A stretch of 64,000 nt of DNA, from the NCBI RefSeq assembly GCF_035982055.1, contig NZ_CP108427.1:5889001-5953000 (forward strand). Reading direction: 5' to 3'. This DNA comes from Streptomyces sp. NBC_01288. GTDB taxonomy: Bacteria; Actinomycetota; Actinomycetes; Streptomycetales; Streptomycetaceae. Shown piece after piece: positions 17,615 through 25,967 of the stretch (its first letter is position 1; each line of letters starts with the position of its first letter). The translations under genes and the position numbers were made by a program. The notes under the pieces were generated by a model. The model worked only from the letters and a program-made list of their open reading frames with translations. It had not been told where the DNA came from and did not search any database.

Positions 17615-18792
17615 GTGCCCGTTGACCCGCTCTGGAACAGCACGAGAGCACGCGAGTTGGCCGCGCAACGGCGCCCCGGCGCGCTCATCCGCCTCGGCCG
17701 CGAACACCGCGCCGCGCTCGAAGTCGGTGTTCCGCGACACGTCCTGGTGAGTTCTCTCGCGCCACCCACCCCGACGGTATCGACGGCCACTAGGGTGACG
17801 GCCAGTCCGCACGCCGAGGAGGACCCGATGCGCCGCCGTACGCTGCTCACCGCAACGGCAGCCGCCGGACCGGCCGCCCTGCTGCTGGGGGTGGACGAGG
17901 CCCTGGCCGACACTCCCGCACCGACCGGCGCCGGACCGCTGGACGCCCGGCTGGCCGCCGCCCGCGACCTGTACGACAAGGGCACGCACGCGCCTCTGCT
18001 CGCCGCCCTGCCCGGCCTCATCGCCGACGGGCACGCTGCCGCCTCCTCCCGCCGGGAACTCGATCAGGCCCGCCTCTCCTCCGTCTACAGCCTCGCCGCC
18101 GCCGTACTGAGCAAGCTCGGCTCCTACGAGCAGGCCCGACTCACCGCGGACCGCGCCCGCACCTGGGCCGAGGTCTCTGGTTCACCCCTCGCATCGGCCG
18201 CCGCGGTCCGGGAGTTGGCGATCGTGCTACTCCACCAGGATCGCGGTGAGGAGGCCCAGCGCCTCATGTTGGCGGCGGCTTCCGGGGTACAGGCGACCGG
18301 ACTGCGGACCGACGCGTCGGCGTCCGCGTACGCGCAGATGCTCTGCACCCTGGCCTACACCGCCGCCCGCGGCGGACACCGCGCCGAGGCCCTCGCGATG
18401 ACCGAGGAAGCCCGCCGCGCCGCCAGCCGATTGCCTCAAACCGCCCCGCCGGGACGCCTGTTCCCCATCAACCCGGCCGCCGTCGACCTGTACGCGGTCG
18501 GAGTGCACTGGGCGCTCGGCGATGCGGGCGCGGCCCTGGAGGCGGGGAAGAACCTGCGCCCGCGCAATTCCCGACCGCCGAGCGCAAGGCCCGCCTGGGC
18601 ACCGACATGGCGCGAGCATGGTGGGCATGGCAACGCCCCGAACAGACCACCCAGGCGCTGCTCTCCGCATACCGCGCCAGCCCCGCCGAGGTCCGGGACC
18701 GGCCCGCGATCCGCAGCATCGTCCACGAACTGGCAGAACGGCACCCGCGTACGACCGGCGTCCGTGAGTTGCAGGCGGCTGTACGTCAGTAG
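17615..18792 (+). pseudogene. Broken HTH/TPR-type Streptomyces regulator
   Basis: The frame opens at the GTG at 17615 (VPVDPLWNSTRARELAAQRRP), with GGGAGGGG upstream. It passes from LIRLGREHR directly to AALEVGVPRHVLV. As I remember the family, ~30-40 residues of an XRE helix-turn-helix should stand between these, so the HTH appears deleted in frame. The TPR-like part runs RRRTLLTATAAAGPAA to WALGDAGAALEAGKNL. Near 18560-18570 the frame then shifts: the family-like continuation QFPTAERKARLGTDM, WWAWQRPEQTTQALLSAYRA to ELQAAVRQ stop is in the frame one base earlier, as if one base were lost. Two independent lesions make it a pseudogene. Confidence 0.65.
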
Positions 18793-18971
18793 GACGCGAA
18801 AGCCACGAACTCGGCCCACGAGGCATCCGCGAAGGCGAGTTGGGCGCGCTGCGTGTTCTTGGAGTCGCGTACGTGGACTGTGGCGTCTGCGGGGGCTATC
18901 GCGACCTCAACGCAATCAGGGCCGTCGTTGCTGCTGTAGCTGCTCTTGAACCACTTCAGCGCGGAGGTCAT
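18786..18971 (-). CDS. DUF397 small protein
   Basis: 61 residues: WFKSSYSSNDGPDCVEVAIA and VHVRDSKNTQRAQLAFADAS then WAEFVAFA. This is the standard DUF397 pattern. In Streptomyces, DUF397 proteins are encoded beside WhiJ-like HTH proteins and are thought to act with or against them in developmental control. Its ATG overlaps the stop of the HTH gene by 4 bases (18968-18971), giving tight coupling. Its 3' end overlaps the convergent broken regulator by 7 bases. Confidence 0.9.
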   Translation of the reverse strand: MTSALKWFKSSYSSNDGPDCVEVAIAPADATVHVRDSKNTQRAQLAFADASWAEFVAFASY

Positions 18972-19789
18972 GTCTCTTCTCCCATTACTTTCTCGATGAA
19001 GGCCAGGGACTCCCGTGGCGTGAGAGCCTGCGCCCGGATCATGCCATAGCGCATTTCCAGGACCTGAACTTCCTTGGGATCGCTGATCAGTCGACTGTGG
19101 AGCTGGCCCTCCGAGTGGCCGAGTGTCTTGCCGTTGAGGAGCTTCAGCAGCCGGATCGAGCCCGCCATACCCGCGTGGTCCTCACGGTCTGTGGGCATCA
19201 CCTGGATCTCGACATGGCGCAACTTGCTGATCTCCAGGAGGTGTTCAAGCTGTTTCCGCAGCACCATTCTGCTTCCGAGGGGTCGCCGTAGCGTCACCTC
19301 TTCCTGGACGAAGGTGAGCAGCGGTGATGGCTTGCGCTCGAAGACGGCCTTGCGTGCCACGCGCGCGGTGACGTGCCGGTCGATCTCCTCCTCCGTGTAC
19401 GCGGGGCGTCGCATGACATACAACTCCCTTGCATAGTCCGGGGTTTGCAGCAGACCGTGAATCTGGTGGCTGTCGTAGGCCCCCAGCTCTACGGCCTCGT
19501 CCTCCAGGTTTTTCAGATCCCGGACCTTTTTCGGGTACCGGGCCTTCTCCACGTCCTCCTTCATCGCGGAGATCTTGCCGCCCGCTTTCAACACCTTGTC
19601 CGCCTTGTCGAGGAACTCCGGCTTGGGGGCCCGCCGCCCCCGCTCCACCGACGAGACCATCTCCGCGCTGTACCCGATCTCGACCCCGAACTCCGCCTGC
19701 GACAGCCCGGCGGCCTCCCGCCACATCTTGATCTGCCGGCCTACCGCCTTCAGTACGGCCGCCGACTCCTCGTCCTCCACACCGCCCAC
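18968..19789 (-). CDS. WhiJ-type XRE/DUF5753 DNA-binding regulator
   Basis: 273 residues, GTG start with GAGAGGTG upstream. The HTH spans ~15-70 (GRQIKMWREAAGLSQAEFGV, GYSAEMVSSVERGRRAPKPE). The DUF5753 part follows (IHGLLQTPDYAREL, LRHVEIQVMPTDREDHAGMA, YGMIRAQALTPRESLAFIEK). Such proteins control differentiation and antibiotic production in streptomycetes together with DUF397 partners. The divergent gene at 19876 encodes a GHKL ATPase, completing the three-part arrangement (HTH, DUF397, ATPase) seen at WhiJ/AbaA-like loci. They share an 86-base promoter region. Confidence 0.9.
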   Translation of the reverse strand: MGGVEDEESAAVLKAVGRQIKMWREAAGLSQAEFGVEIGYSAEMVSSVERGRRAPKPEFLDKADKVLKAGGKISAMKEDVEKARYPKKVRDLKNLEDEAVELGAYDSHQIHGLLQTPDYARELYVMRRPAYTEEEIDRHVTARVARKAVFERKPSPLLTFVQEEVTLRRPLGSRMVLRKQLEHLLEISKLRHVEIQVMPTDREDHAGMAGSIRLLKLLNGKTLGHSEGQLHSRLISDPKEVQVLEMRYGMIRAQALTPRESLAFIEKVMGEET

Positions 19790-19875
19790 CTCTCGTGCAC
19801 GAGCCGGACGACCCCGGACAGCAGCCGGACAGTCGCGCTCCGTACCGACATGAATGCTGTTCAGGGTAGACAGGA

Positions 19876-20319
19876 GTGGCCACGCTGAGTGATGTGAATG
19901 AAGAAATCACCCAAGCCGCCACCCTGGTACGGCACTTCACCGTGCTGTTGTCCGCGACGCGCAGGGGAGCCCGCCTCGCCCGTCTCCTCACGGAACGTCA
20001 ACTCGCCGACTGGGGGCTGCCGTCCGACGCCGCCGAACACGTCGTTGCCGAACTCGCCGCGAACGCCGTCTTTCACGGGCGGGTACCCGGGCGCGATTTC
20101 CGGCTGACACTACGGCTCGACGCATTGGGCACGCTCCGTATCGAGGTGACGGACGCCCGGGGCGATCGGGTCCCCCATGTCCCGAACTCGGACTCGGTGT
20201 GGGCGGAGTCGGGGCGCGGGCTGCTGCTCGTGGCCGCGTACGCGGAGCGGTGGGGTGTCGATGAGGCACCCGCCCCCTGCAAGACCGTGTGGGCCGAGCT
20301 CGTGTTGGGGCGGGGGTGA
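19876..20319 (+). CDS. GHKL ATPase, anti-sigma-factor-like
   Basis: 147 residues. It shows the HATPase_c pattern of Streptomyces RsbW-like proteins: ARLLTERQLADWGLPSDAAE, then VVAELAANAVFHGRVPGRDF (N box), VTDARGDRVPHVP (G1 box) and SGRGLLLVAAYAERWG (G2 box). The GTG at 19876 overlaps its own AGGAG, so a GTG at 19894 is an alternative start. It would bind ATP and phosphorylate or sequester an anti-anti-sigma partner, but none is encoded next to it. Its position beside HTH/DUF397 genes fits an AbaA/WhiJ-like developmental module. Confidence 0.83.
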   Translation: MATLSDVNEEITQAATLVRHFTVLLSATRRGARLARLLTERQLADWGLPSDAAEHVVAELAANAVFHGRVPGRDFRLTLRLDALGTLRIEVTDARGDRVPHVPNSDSVWAESGRGLLLVAAYAERWGVDEAPAPCKTVWAELVLGRG

Positions 20320-20365
20320 GGGGGTTGCTGTGGGCCTGAGTTGTGGAGTGAACGTCGGGCCGCCC

Positions 20366-21293
20366 GCTTCTTGGTCAGTGTCGGGCTTCCATGCCCCGAG
20401 TAAAGGGCGCTACGCGTCGCCTACGGCGATTCCGCTTCGCTCCACCCTTGACTCGGTGCACTCCAGCCCGTTTCAGAAGCGAGCGGGCGGCCCCGAGGGA
20501 TGGGTGGCCAGGTACGAATCCTGTCGGGTGGGCTGCGTTCTGGGCCGGTGCGGAGGGGCGCGCTCGCGTCTCGCCTGCACGCCGGGCCGGCTCAGCGGCC
20601 AACGGTGGATGAGTGGATGGGCGGACGGGTGGATGGGTGGTTGCGGGAAGCCGGGGGTAAATCTAACCACCGTTGTGGGCTGTGACTGGTTAGAAATAGA
20701 CACAGCTTCCAGAGAGGCCAGGGCGGGGCGGAGCCGGGGCGAGTGCGACGCGTTGACGTCTCGCCCGCACGCCGGGTCGGCTCAGCGGCCAACGCCCGGT
20801 GGGGAGTGCGGTTGGGTGCTGCCACCCGTCCCGCCGGTCCTTCCCTGCTGGGCTCTTCCCCCACCACTCTGCGCAGCCTGTGTCCTTTTCTAACCGGTCA
20901 AAGGCGGCGACGGTGGTTAGATTTACCCCCGGCTTCCAGCACTTACCCACCCGGGGTCGGCCGCTCAAGCCGAGGCCGCGTGCGGGCCGAACGGCGGCAC
21001 GCCCCCGTGCACCCTCCACCCGCGTCTCCCACCCCACCGGCGGGCAGTCGCTAAGCCGGCCCGGCGTGCAGGCGAGACGCGAGCGCGCCCCTCCGCACCG
21101 GCCCACGACTCAGCACAGGCAAGGGCCTGCCCGCCTTGGCCACCCGTCCTTCCGGGCCGCTCGCTCGCTTCTGAAACGGGCTGGAGCGGGTCGAGTCAAG
21201 GGTGGAGCGGAGCGGAATCGGCGCAGCCGACGCGACCGTAGGGAGCGCCCTTTACTCGGGCCGTGGAAGGCCGACACTGGCCGAGAAGCGAGT
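20366..21293. repeat. ~0.93 kb imperfect giant palindrome, no convincing gene
   Basis: The 1.08 kb gap 20320-21404 is filled by a folded-back sequence. The outer arms 20366-20512 and 21134-21293 are inverted copies with scattered differences: each contains GAGTAAAGGGCGCT, GATTCCGCT, CTCCACCCTTGACTCG and CAGCCCGTTTCAGAAGCGAG when read inward. Middle arms 20541-20592 and 21054-21105 are a perfect 52-bp inverted repeat. Inner arms 20646-20673 and 20910-20937 are a perfect 28-bp inverted repeat around GGGGGTAAATCTAACCACC. A further direct, diverged copy of the middle module lies near 20755-20795. Frames here have no recognisable protein. It may be a decayed mobile element, a structured RNA locus or a dispersed repeat. 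Confidence 0.8.
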
Positions 21294-21404
21294 GGCCCCA
21301 CCCCGCGTACCGATCCACCCCTATCCACCCCCTCAACCCACCGTCCCCGTTCGATTACAGTGCTGAACTGACTCGTACGTACGACGGAGCCCGAGGAGGC
21401 CTTG

Positions 21405-22523
21405 GTGAGTACGGCAACCGCGGCCGTCTGGGGTCGGGTGGAGCAGCAGGATTTTCGGAGTCGGGTGCGGGGGACGCTGCTCGGGGCCGCCGTGGGGGAC
21501 GCGCTCGGTGCGCCGGTGGATCTGTTGGCGGGGGATGAGATCCGGGAGGCCTACGGTGCTGAGGGCGTCGTGGATCTCGTCTTCGGCTACGGCCGGCGGG
21601 GGGCCGTCACTCATCTCACGCAGCTCAGTCTGTTCACCGTCGATGGGCTGATCCGCGCTCAGGTGCGGCGCGACACCGGGGCCTGGCATCCGCCTACCGA
21701 TCTGCATCGGGCCTATTTGCGGTGGGCCGCGACCCAGCATGACTGGGGGCCCGATGAGCGTCGTAAGGATGATGGGTGGCTTGCGCGCGAGGAGTGGCTC
21801 TACGCTCGGCGTGATCCAACTCGGGCTTGTTTGCTGGGGTTTGGGGATGAGCGGATGGGGACGCTCGATGCTCCGAAGAATCCTGGCGAGGTGGGTGGGG
21901 AGGCCGCCGCTCGGTCCGCGCCTTTTGGGTTGCTCGTGGGGTGGGAGCCTCAGCTGGTGATGCAGCTCGCCGTGGAGTGTGCCGCTCAGACTCATGGGCA
22001 TCCCGTTGGGTATCTCTCCGCCGGTGCCTATGCCGTCATTGTCCATGGACTTGCCCGTGGAGAGAGTCTTGACGCCGCCGTGCAACGGGCGCTCGGCCTG
22101 CTTGCCGTCAGACCCGGGCACCAGCCCGTCTCCGTCGCGCTCCAGCGCGCTCTCGGCGCCGTACGGCAGGGGATGCCCACCTCCGCGCGGGTCGAGGAAC
22201 TCGTGGGGGAGGGGAACGCGGACGGGGTGCTCGCGGGGGCTGTCTACTGCGCGCTCGTCGGCGAGGACGTACGGCATGGGCTGTGTCTGGCCGTGAATCA
22301 CGGTGGGCCCTCCGGGACTGCGGGGGCGCTCACCGGTGGTCTGCTCGGGGCGTTGCACGGCGAGACGGCCCTCCCGCCGGCCTGGCTGGCCGAGCTGGAG
22401 GGCCGTCCCACGTTGCTTGTGCTCGCCGATGATTTCGCGGTGGAGATGACCCAGGGGCCCGCGTTGCACGGGCCCGCCGGGTCCGCCCCCGGGTGGATCG
22501 CCAGATACCCCAGAGGCGCGTAG
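21405..22523 (+). CDS. ADP-ribosylglycohydrolase-family protein, probably inactive
   Basis: 372 residues. The GTG at 21405 is preferred over the TTG at 21402 because GAGGAGG lies at 21393-21399. The DraG-like fold is clear: RGTLLGAAVGDALGAPVD, GYLSAGAYAVIVHGLARGES, GAVYCALVGEDVRHGL and AVNHGGPSGTAGALTGGLLG. The two metal-binding motifs are altered. The usual T-D-D-T reads THLT (GAVTHLTQLSLFTVDGL), and the usual G-D-S-D/N reads GPSG. Loss of both Asp pairs should abolish di-metal ADP-ribose hydrolysis. It could be an ADP-ribose sensor. Its expression signal sits at the edge of the giant palindrome. Confidence 0.82.
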   Translation: MSTATAAVWGRVEQQDFRSRVRGTLLGAAVGDALGAPVDLLAGDEIREAYGAEGVVDLVFGYGRRGAVTHLTQLSLFTVDGLIRAQVRRDTGAWHPPTDLHRAYLRWAATQHDWGPDERRKDDGWLAREEWLYARRDPTRACLLGFGDERMGTLDAPKNPGEVGGEAAARSAPFGLLVGWEPQLVMQLAVECAAQTHGHPVGYLSAGAYAVIVHGLARGESLDAAVQRALGLLAVRPGHQPVSVALQRALGAVRQGMPTSARVEELVGEGNADGVLAGAVYCALVGEDVRHGLCLAVNHGGPSGTAGALTGGLLGALHGETALPPAWLAELEGRPTLLVLADDFAVEMTQGPALHGPAGSAPGWIARYPRGA

Positions 22524-22541
22524 TCGGAGCCGGAGCCGTAG

Positions 22542-24119
22542 CTACGACTGGCTGCCCACCACGTCGTCTCCCGCACTCGCCTGTGCCGGTACCGTCACCG
22601 CCGCCGCCTCTCCGTCGTCGTCCCCGCCGCCGTTGATCTTCTCGATCAGCGCGTCCCGTTCCGGGGTGTCCTCGGGCTTCACGTAGCCGATGAGGATGTA
22701 GAGGACCAGGGAGACCGCGAGCGGGATCGACACCTGGTACTGGAGCGGGACCCCGCCGTCCACCTCCCAGTTGATCGGGTAGTTGACCAGCCAGAAGGCG
22801 AACAGGCCCGCCGCCCAGCTCGTCAGCGCCGCCGTGGGACCGGACTTGCGGAACGGGCGGAGCAGACCCAGCATCATCGGGATCGCGATCGGGCCCATCA
22901 GGCCCGCGACCCACTTGATGACGACCGTGATGATGTCCTTGAACGTGGGCGAGTTGATCTGTGTCGCCACCGACATCGACAGGCCGAGGAAGACGACCGT
23001 CGTCACGCGGGCCGCGATGAGCCCCGAACGGTCGTCCCACGCACGGGCCTTGGCCGATACGACCGGTGCCACGTCCCGTGTGAAGACCGCTGCGATCGCG
23101 TTGGCGTCGGAGGAGCACATCGCCATCGTGTGGGAGAAGAAGCCGACGACCACCAGGCCCAACAGGCCGTGCGGGAGGAGTTGTTCGGTCATCAGGCCGT
23201 AGGAGTCGGAGCCGTCCGGCTTCTGCGCGTGGACCAGGAGCGGGGACATCCACATGGGGAAGAAGAGGACCGTCGGCCAGATCAGCCACAGCGCCGCCGA
23301 CAGCCGGGCCGAACGCTCGGCCTCGTAGGGGCTCTTGGTGGCCATGTAGCGCTGGGCCTGGTTGAGCATGCCGCCGTTGTACTCGAAGAGCTTGATGAAG
23401 AGGAACGCGAGGAGGAAGACCGTGCCGTAGGGGCCGACGAGCGGTTTGCCGTGGCCCTGGAGCGCGGGTTCGTCCCAGGCCCCGAGGAAGCTGATGCCCT
23501 TGTCGTGCAGCTTCAGTACGACGGCCACGAACATGGAGACGCCGGCCAGCAACTGGATGATGAACTGGCCGAGTTCGGTCAGCGCGTCCGCCCACAGGCC
23601 GCCGATCGTGCAGTAGACCGCCGTGATCGCACCGGTGATGAGGATGCCCTGGTTCAGGGACACACCTGTGAACACCGACAACAGGGTCGCGATCGCCGCC
23701 CACTTGGCCGCCACGTCCACGATCTTCAGCAGCATCCCGGACCAGGCGAGCGCCTGTTGGGTCTTCAGGTTGTAGCGGTTCTTCAGGTATTCGAGCGGGG
23801 ACGCCACGTGGAGCCGTGAGCGCAGCCGGTTGATGCGCGGCGCGAACAGCTTGGAGCCGATGGCGATGCCCAGCGCGATCGGGAACGACCAGGTGATGAA
23901 GGACGTGACGCCGTAGGTGTAGGCGATGCCCGCGTAGCCGGTGAACATCACCGCGCTGTAGCCCGACATGTGGTGCGAGATGCCGGAGAGCCACCACGGC
24001 ATCTTCCCGCCGGCCGTGAAGAAGTCGCTCACGTTGTCGACGCGCTTGTGCGACCACACACCGATCGCCACCATCACGCCGAAATAGCCGATGAGCACGG
24101 CCCAGTCGAGCCCGTTCAT
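22542..24119 (-). CDS. Sodium:solute symporter (SSS family)
   Basis: 525 residues, ATG at 24119 with GGGAGGG at 24125-24131; an upstream GTG/ATG extension has no such site. About 13 membrane segments, beginning NGLDWAVLIGYFGVMVAIGV, with the SSS signatures DFFTAGGKMPWWLSGISHHM, GYAGIAYTYG, GGLWADALTELGQFIIQLLA and SHTMAMCSSDANAIAAVFTRD. The C-terminus is a soluble acidic tail (NGGGDDDGE). It would import a small solute (amino acid, organic acid, sugar or choline) with Na+ at the cytoplasmic membrane; the substrate is undetermined. It lies downstream of the SDR at 24255 in the same direction with a 135-base gap, so co-transcription is possible. Confidence 0.88.
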   Translation of the reverse strand: MNGLDWAVLIGYFGVMVAIGVWSHKRVDNVSDFFTAGGKMPWWLSGISHHMSGYSAVMFTGYAGIAYTYGVTSFITWSFPIALGIAIGSKLFAPRINRLRSRLHVASPLEYLKNRYNLKTQQALAWSGMLLKIVDVAAKWAAIATLLSVFTGVSLNQGILITGAITAVYCTIGGLWADALTELGQFIIQLLAGVSMFVAVVLKLHDKGISFLGAWDEPALQGHGKPLVGPYGTVFLLAFLFIKLFEYNGGMLNQAQRYMATKSPYEAERSARLSAALWLIWPTVLFFPMWMSPLLVHAQKPDGSDSYGLMTEQLLPHGLLGLVVVGFFSHTMAMCSSDANAIAAVFTRDVAPVVSAKARAWDDRSGLIAARVTTVVFLGLSMSVATQINSPTFKDIITVVIKWVAGLMGPIAIPMMLGLLRPFRKSGPTAALTSWAAGLFAFWLVNYPINWEVDGGVPLQYQVSIPLAVSLVLYILIGYVKPEDTPERDALIEKINGGGDDDGEAAAVTVPAQASAGDDVVGSQS

Positions 24120-24254
24120 ATGCGCCCTCCCACGATTGAGCCGGTTCAGCCCGGGGCTCATCGTGGGCGGTCGCGCGTGAGCACGACAAGTAAGCGCACG
24201 GTCAAGGGGGAGTAAAATCGTTCGGATTGATGTTCCGCGTTCAGCTATGTGAAC

Positions 24255-25043
24255 TCATCGCATCAGCTCCCCGGCGTTGACCAGCAACGACTGTCCCGTG
24301 ATCGCCCGCGCCCGTTCCGACGCCAGGAACACCGCCGCGTCCGCCACATCCCCGTCCGTCGCCAGCTCGGGCAGTGCCATCCGGTCGGACAGCCGCTTCA
24401 GTACCTCCGCCTCCGGCACCTTCTCCGTGTGCGCGGTGAACTGCACGTACGCCTCCACCGGCGGCCCCCACATCCACCCCGGCAGCACGGTGTTCACCCG
24501 GATCCGATACGGCCCCAACTCCCTTGCCAGCGAGTACATCGCGCTCGTCAGCGCTCCCTTCGACGCCGCGTACGCCGCCTGCCGCACCTGGGACGGGGCG
24601 GCCACGGCGGACTGTGTCCCGATGAAGACGATCGAGCCGCCGCCCACCTCCTTCAGTGCCGGCAGGCAGGCCCGCGTCATCTTCAGCGTCCCCAGCAGGT
24701 TCACGTCGATCACCGACTGCCAGGTGGTGAAGTCCGCGTCCTCGACCCCGCCGAAGTAGCTGTCCCACGCGGCCACTTGGACCACCGCGTCGACCCGCCC
24801 GAACCGCTCCCGCGCCACCGACACCAGCGCCTCGCACTGCGCCTCGTCCGTGATGTCCGTCGCCCGGTACGCCGTGTGCGCGCCGTCCGGATCGATCTCG
24901 GCGGCCGACTTGGCGAGATTCGCCTCCGTGCGCGCACCGAGGACGGCGTTCCCCCCGTCCCGTACGACGGCGGCGGCGACCTGGTGGCCGAGTCCGGCCC
25001 CGACCCCCGAGACGACGACGGTCTTGCCCGCGAGCAGCGACAT
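24255..25043 (-). CDS. Short-chain dehydrogenase/reductase (SDR)
   Basis: 262 residues, ATG at 25043 with GGGAGGG a few bases upstream. Motifs: KTVVVSGVGAGLGHQVAAAV (Rossmann Gly pattern), VVQVAAWDSY in place of the usual NNAG, IFIGTQSAV-type strand (IVFIGTQSAVAAPSQVRQ) with the catalytic Ser, AAYAASKGALTSAM with Tyr and Lys, and a C-terminal ARAITGQSLLVNAGE. The altered NNAG suggests a divergent branch. The operator at 25072-25088 lies 29 bases upstream, between it and the divergent gene at 25125. That ties both to the SDR and LLM genes at 4.7-6.7 kb. Confidence 0.87.
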   Translation of the reverse strand: MSLLAGKTVVVSGVGAGLGHQVAAAVVRDGGNAVLGARTEANLAKSAAEIDPDGAHTAYRATDITDEAQCEALVSVARERFGRVDAVVQVAAWDSYFGGVEDADFTTWQSVIDVNLLGTLKMTRACLPALKEVGGGSIVFIGTQSAVAAPSQVRQAAYAASKGALTSAMYSLARELGPYRIRVNTVLPGWMWGPPVEAYVQFTAHTEKVPEAEVLKRLSDRMALPELATDGDVADAAVFLASERARAITGQSLLVNAGELMR

Positions 25044-25071
25044 TCGATCCCTCCCGGGGTCTGGCGGTTTA

Positions 25072-25088
25072 TCTGACGGGGCGTCAGA
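25072..25088. promoter_or_regulatory. TetR-type operator, copy 3
   Basis: TCTGACG-GGG-CGTCAGA is a perfect inverted repeat in the 81-base divergent region between the SDR (start 25043) and the plus-strand gene at 25125. The core is identical to the sites at 4653-4669 and 5545-5561, nearly 20 kb away, with different spacer bases. It could control both divergent genes. Confidence 0.78.
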
Positions 25089-25124
25089 GTATGGGCGACC
25101 GGCGGAGGACGGAAGGGGAGCGAC

Positions 25125-25964
25125 GTGAGCGAGGAAACCCGGAGCGACGTGTACGCCGAACTGGCCGCCGTAGGACCGTACGGAGTCCGGCCGGGGCATG
25201 CGCTGATCACCATGGTCGAACCGCGCCCCGGCCACGAGTACGCCTACAACCGCTGGTACGAGGACGACCACTACTACGCGGGTGCGATGGCCATGCCCTG
25301 GATGTACTCGGGCCGCCGCTGGGTTGCCACCCGCGACCTCCAACTCCTGCGCCGGCCAGAGAAGTCGGCCGTCGCCGAGCCCGTCACCGCCGGCTGCTAC
25401 CTCTCCACGTACTGGGTCACCGAGGGCCGCTACGACGACCACATGAAGTGGACCGTCGGCATCAACAAACGGCTCAATCGGGACGGTCGCGTGTACCAGG
25501 ACCGTACGCACGTGTTCACGGCGTTCCAGGACCACGAGGCGACCGTGTACCGGGACGGCGCGGCGGGCCCGCGGGACTTCCACGCCCTCGACCACCCTTA
25601 CGCCGGGCTGGTGTTGGAGGTCGTCGACAGTGAATCGGCCGAGCAGCGCGCCGAGTTGCTGGAGTGGCTCCGCTCCCGGCAGCTGCCCAAGCGCCTCGCC
25701 GGGTCACCGGCCGCCATGGTGACCGTCTTCCGGCCGACCCCGCTGCCGGGCGACCGCATGACCTACGTCAAGCAGGTCGAGGGGGTCGACACCCGGCTCA
25801 CGTTGCTGTGGTTCCTGGAGGCGGATCCGCGGGAGTGCTGGGAGGAGCACTTCGCGGATCTTGAGACGCCGGTGGCCGAATCGGGGCTGGGGCGGGTGGA
25901 GTTGGTGGCACCGTTCATCCCCACGGTGCCGGGCACGGACAGGTACGTGGACCAACTCCGCTGA
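25125..25964 (+). CDS. Conserved protein with EthD-like N-terminal segment, function unknown
   Basis: 279 residues, GTG start with GGAAGGGGAG upstream. No certain family. The N-terminal half ALITMVEPRPGHEYAYNRWY, EDDHYYAGAMAMPWMYSGRR resembles the dimeric alpha/beta-barrel (EthD-like) pattern, in which small subunits bind catabolic substrates. The second half VTVFRPTPLPGDRMTYVKQV with LTLLWFLEADPRECWEEHF looks like a second related domain, so the protein may be an internal tandem of two such domains. No signal peptide. The shared operator with the divergent SDR suggests a role in the same degradation regulon. Confidence 0.65.
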   Translation: MSEETRSDVYAELAAVGPYGVRPGHALITMVEPRPGHEYAYNRWYEDDHYYAGAMAMPWMYSGRRWVATRDLQLLRRPEKSAVAEPVTAGCYLSTYWVTEGRYDDHMKWTVGINKRLNRDGRVYQDRTHVFTAFQDHEATVYRDGAAGPRDFHALDHPYAGLVLEVVDSESAEQRAELLEWLRSRQLPKRLAGSPAAMVTVFRPTPLPGDRMTYVKQVEGVDTRLTLLWFLEADPRECWEEHFADLETPVAESGLGRVELVAPFIPTVPGTDRYVDQLR

Positions 25965-25967
25965 CCA

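Noticed and set aside
20366..21293. Short open frames of 60-240 codons on both strands of the giant palindrome
   Set aside because: They mirror each other because of the inverted arms and show low-complexity Arg/Pro/Ser-rich composition without ribosome sites.
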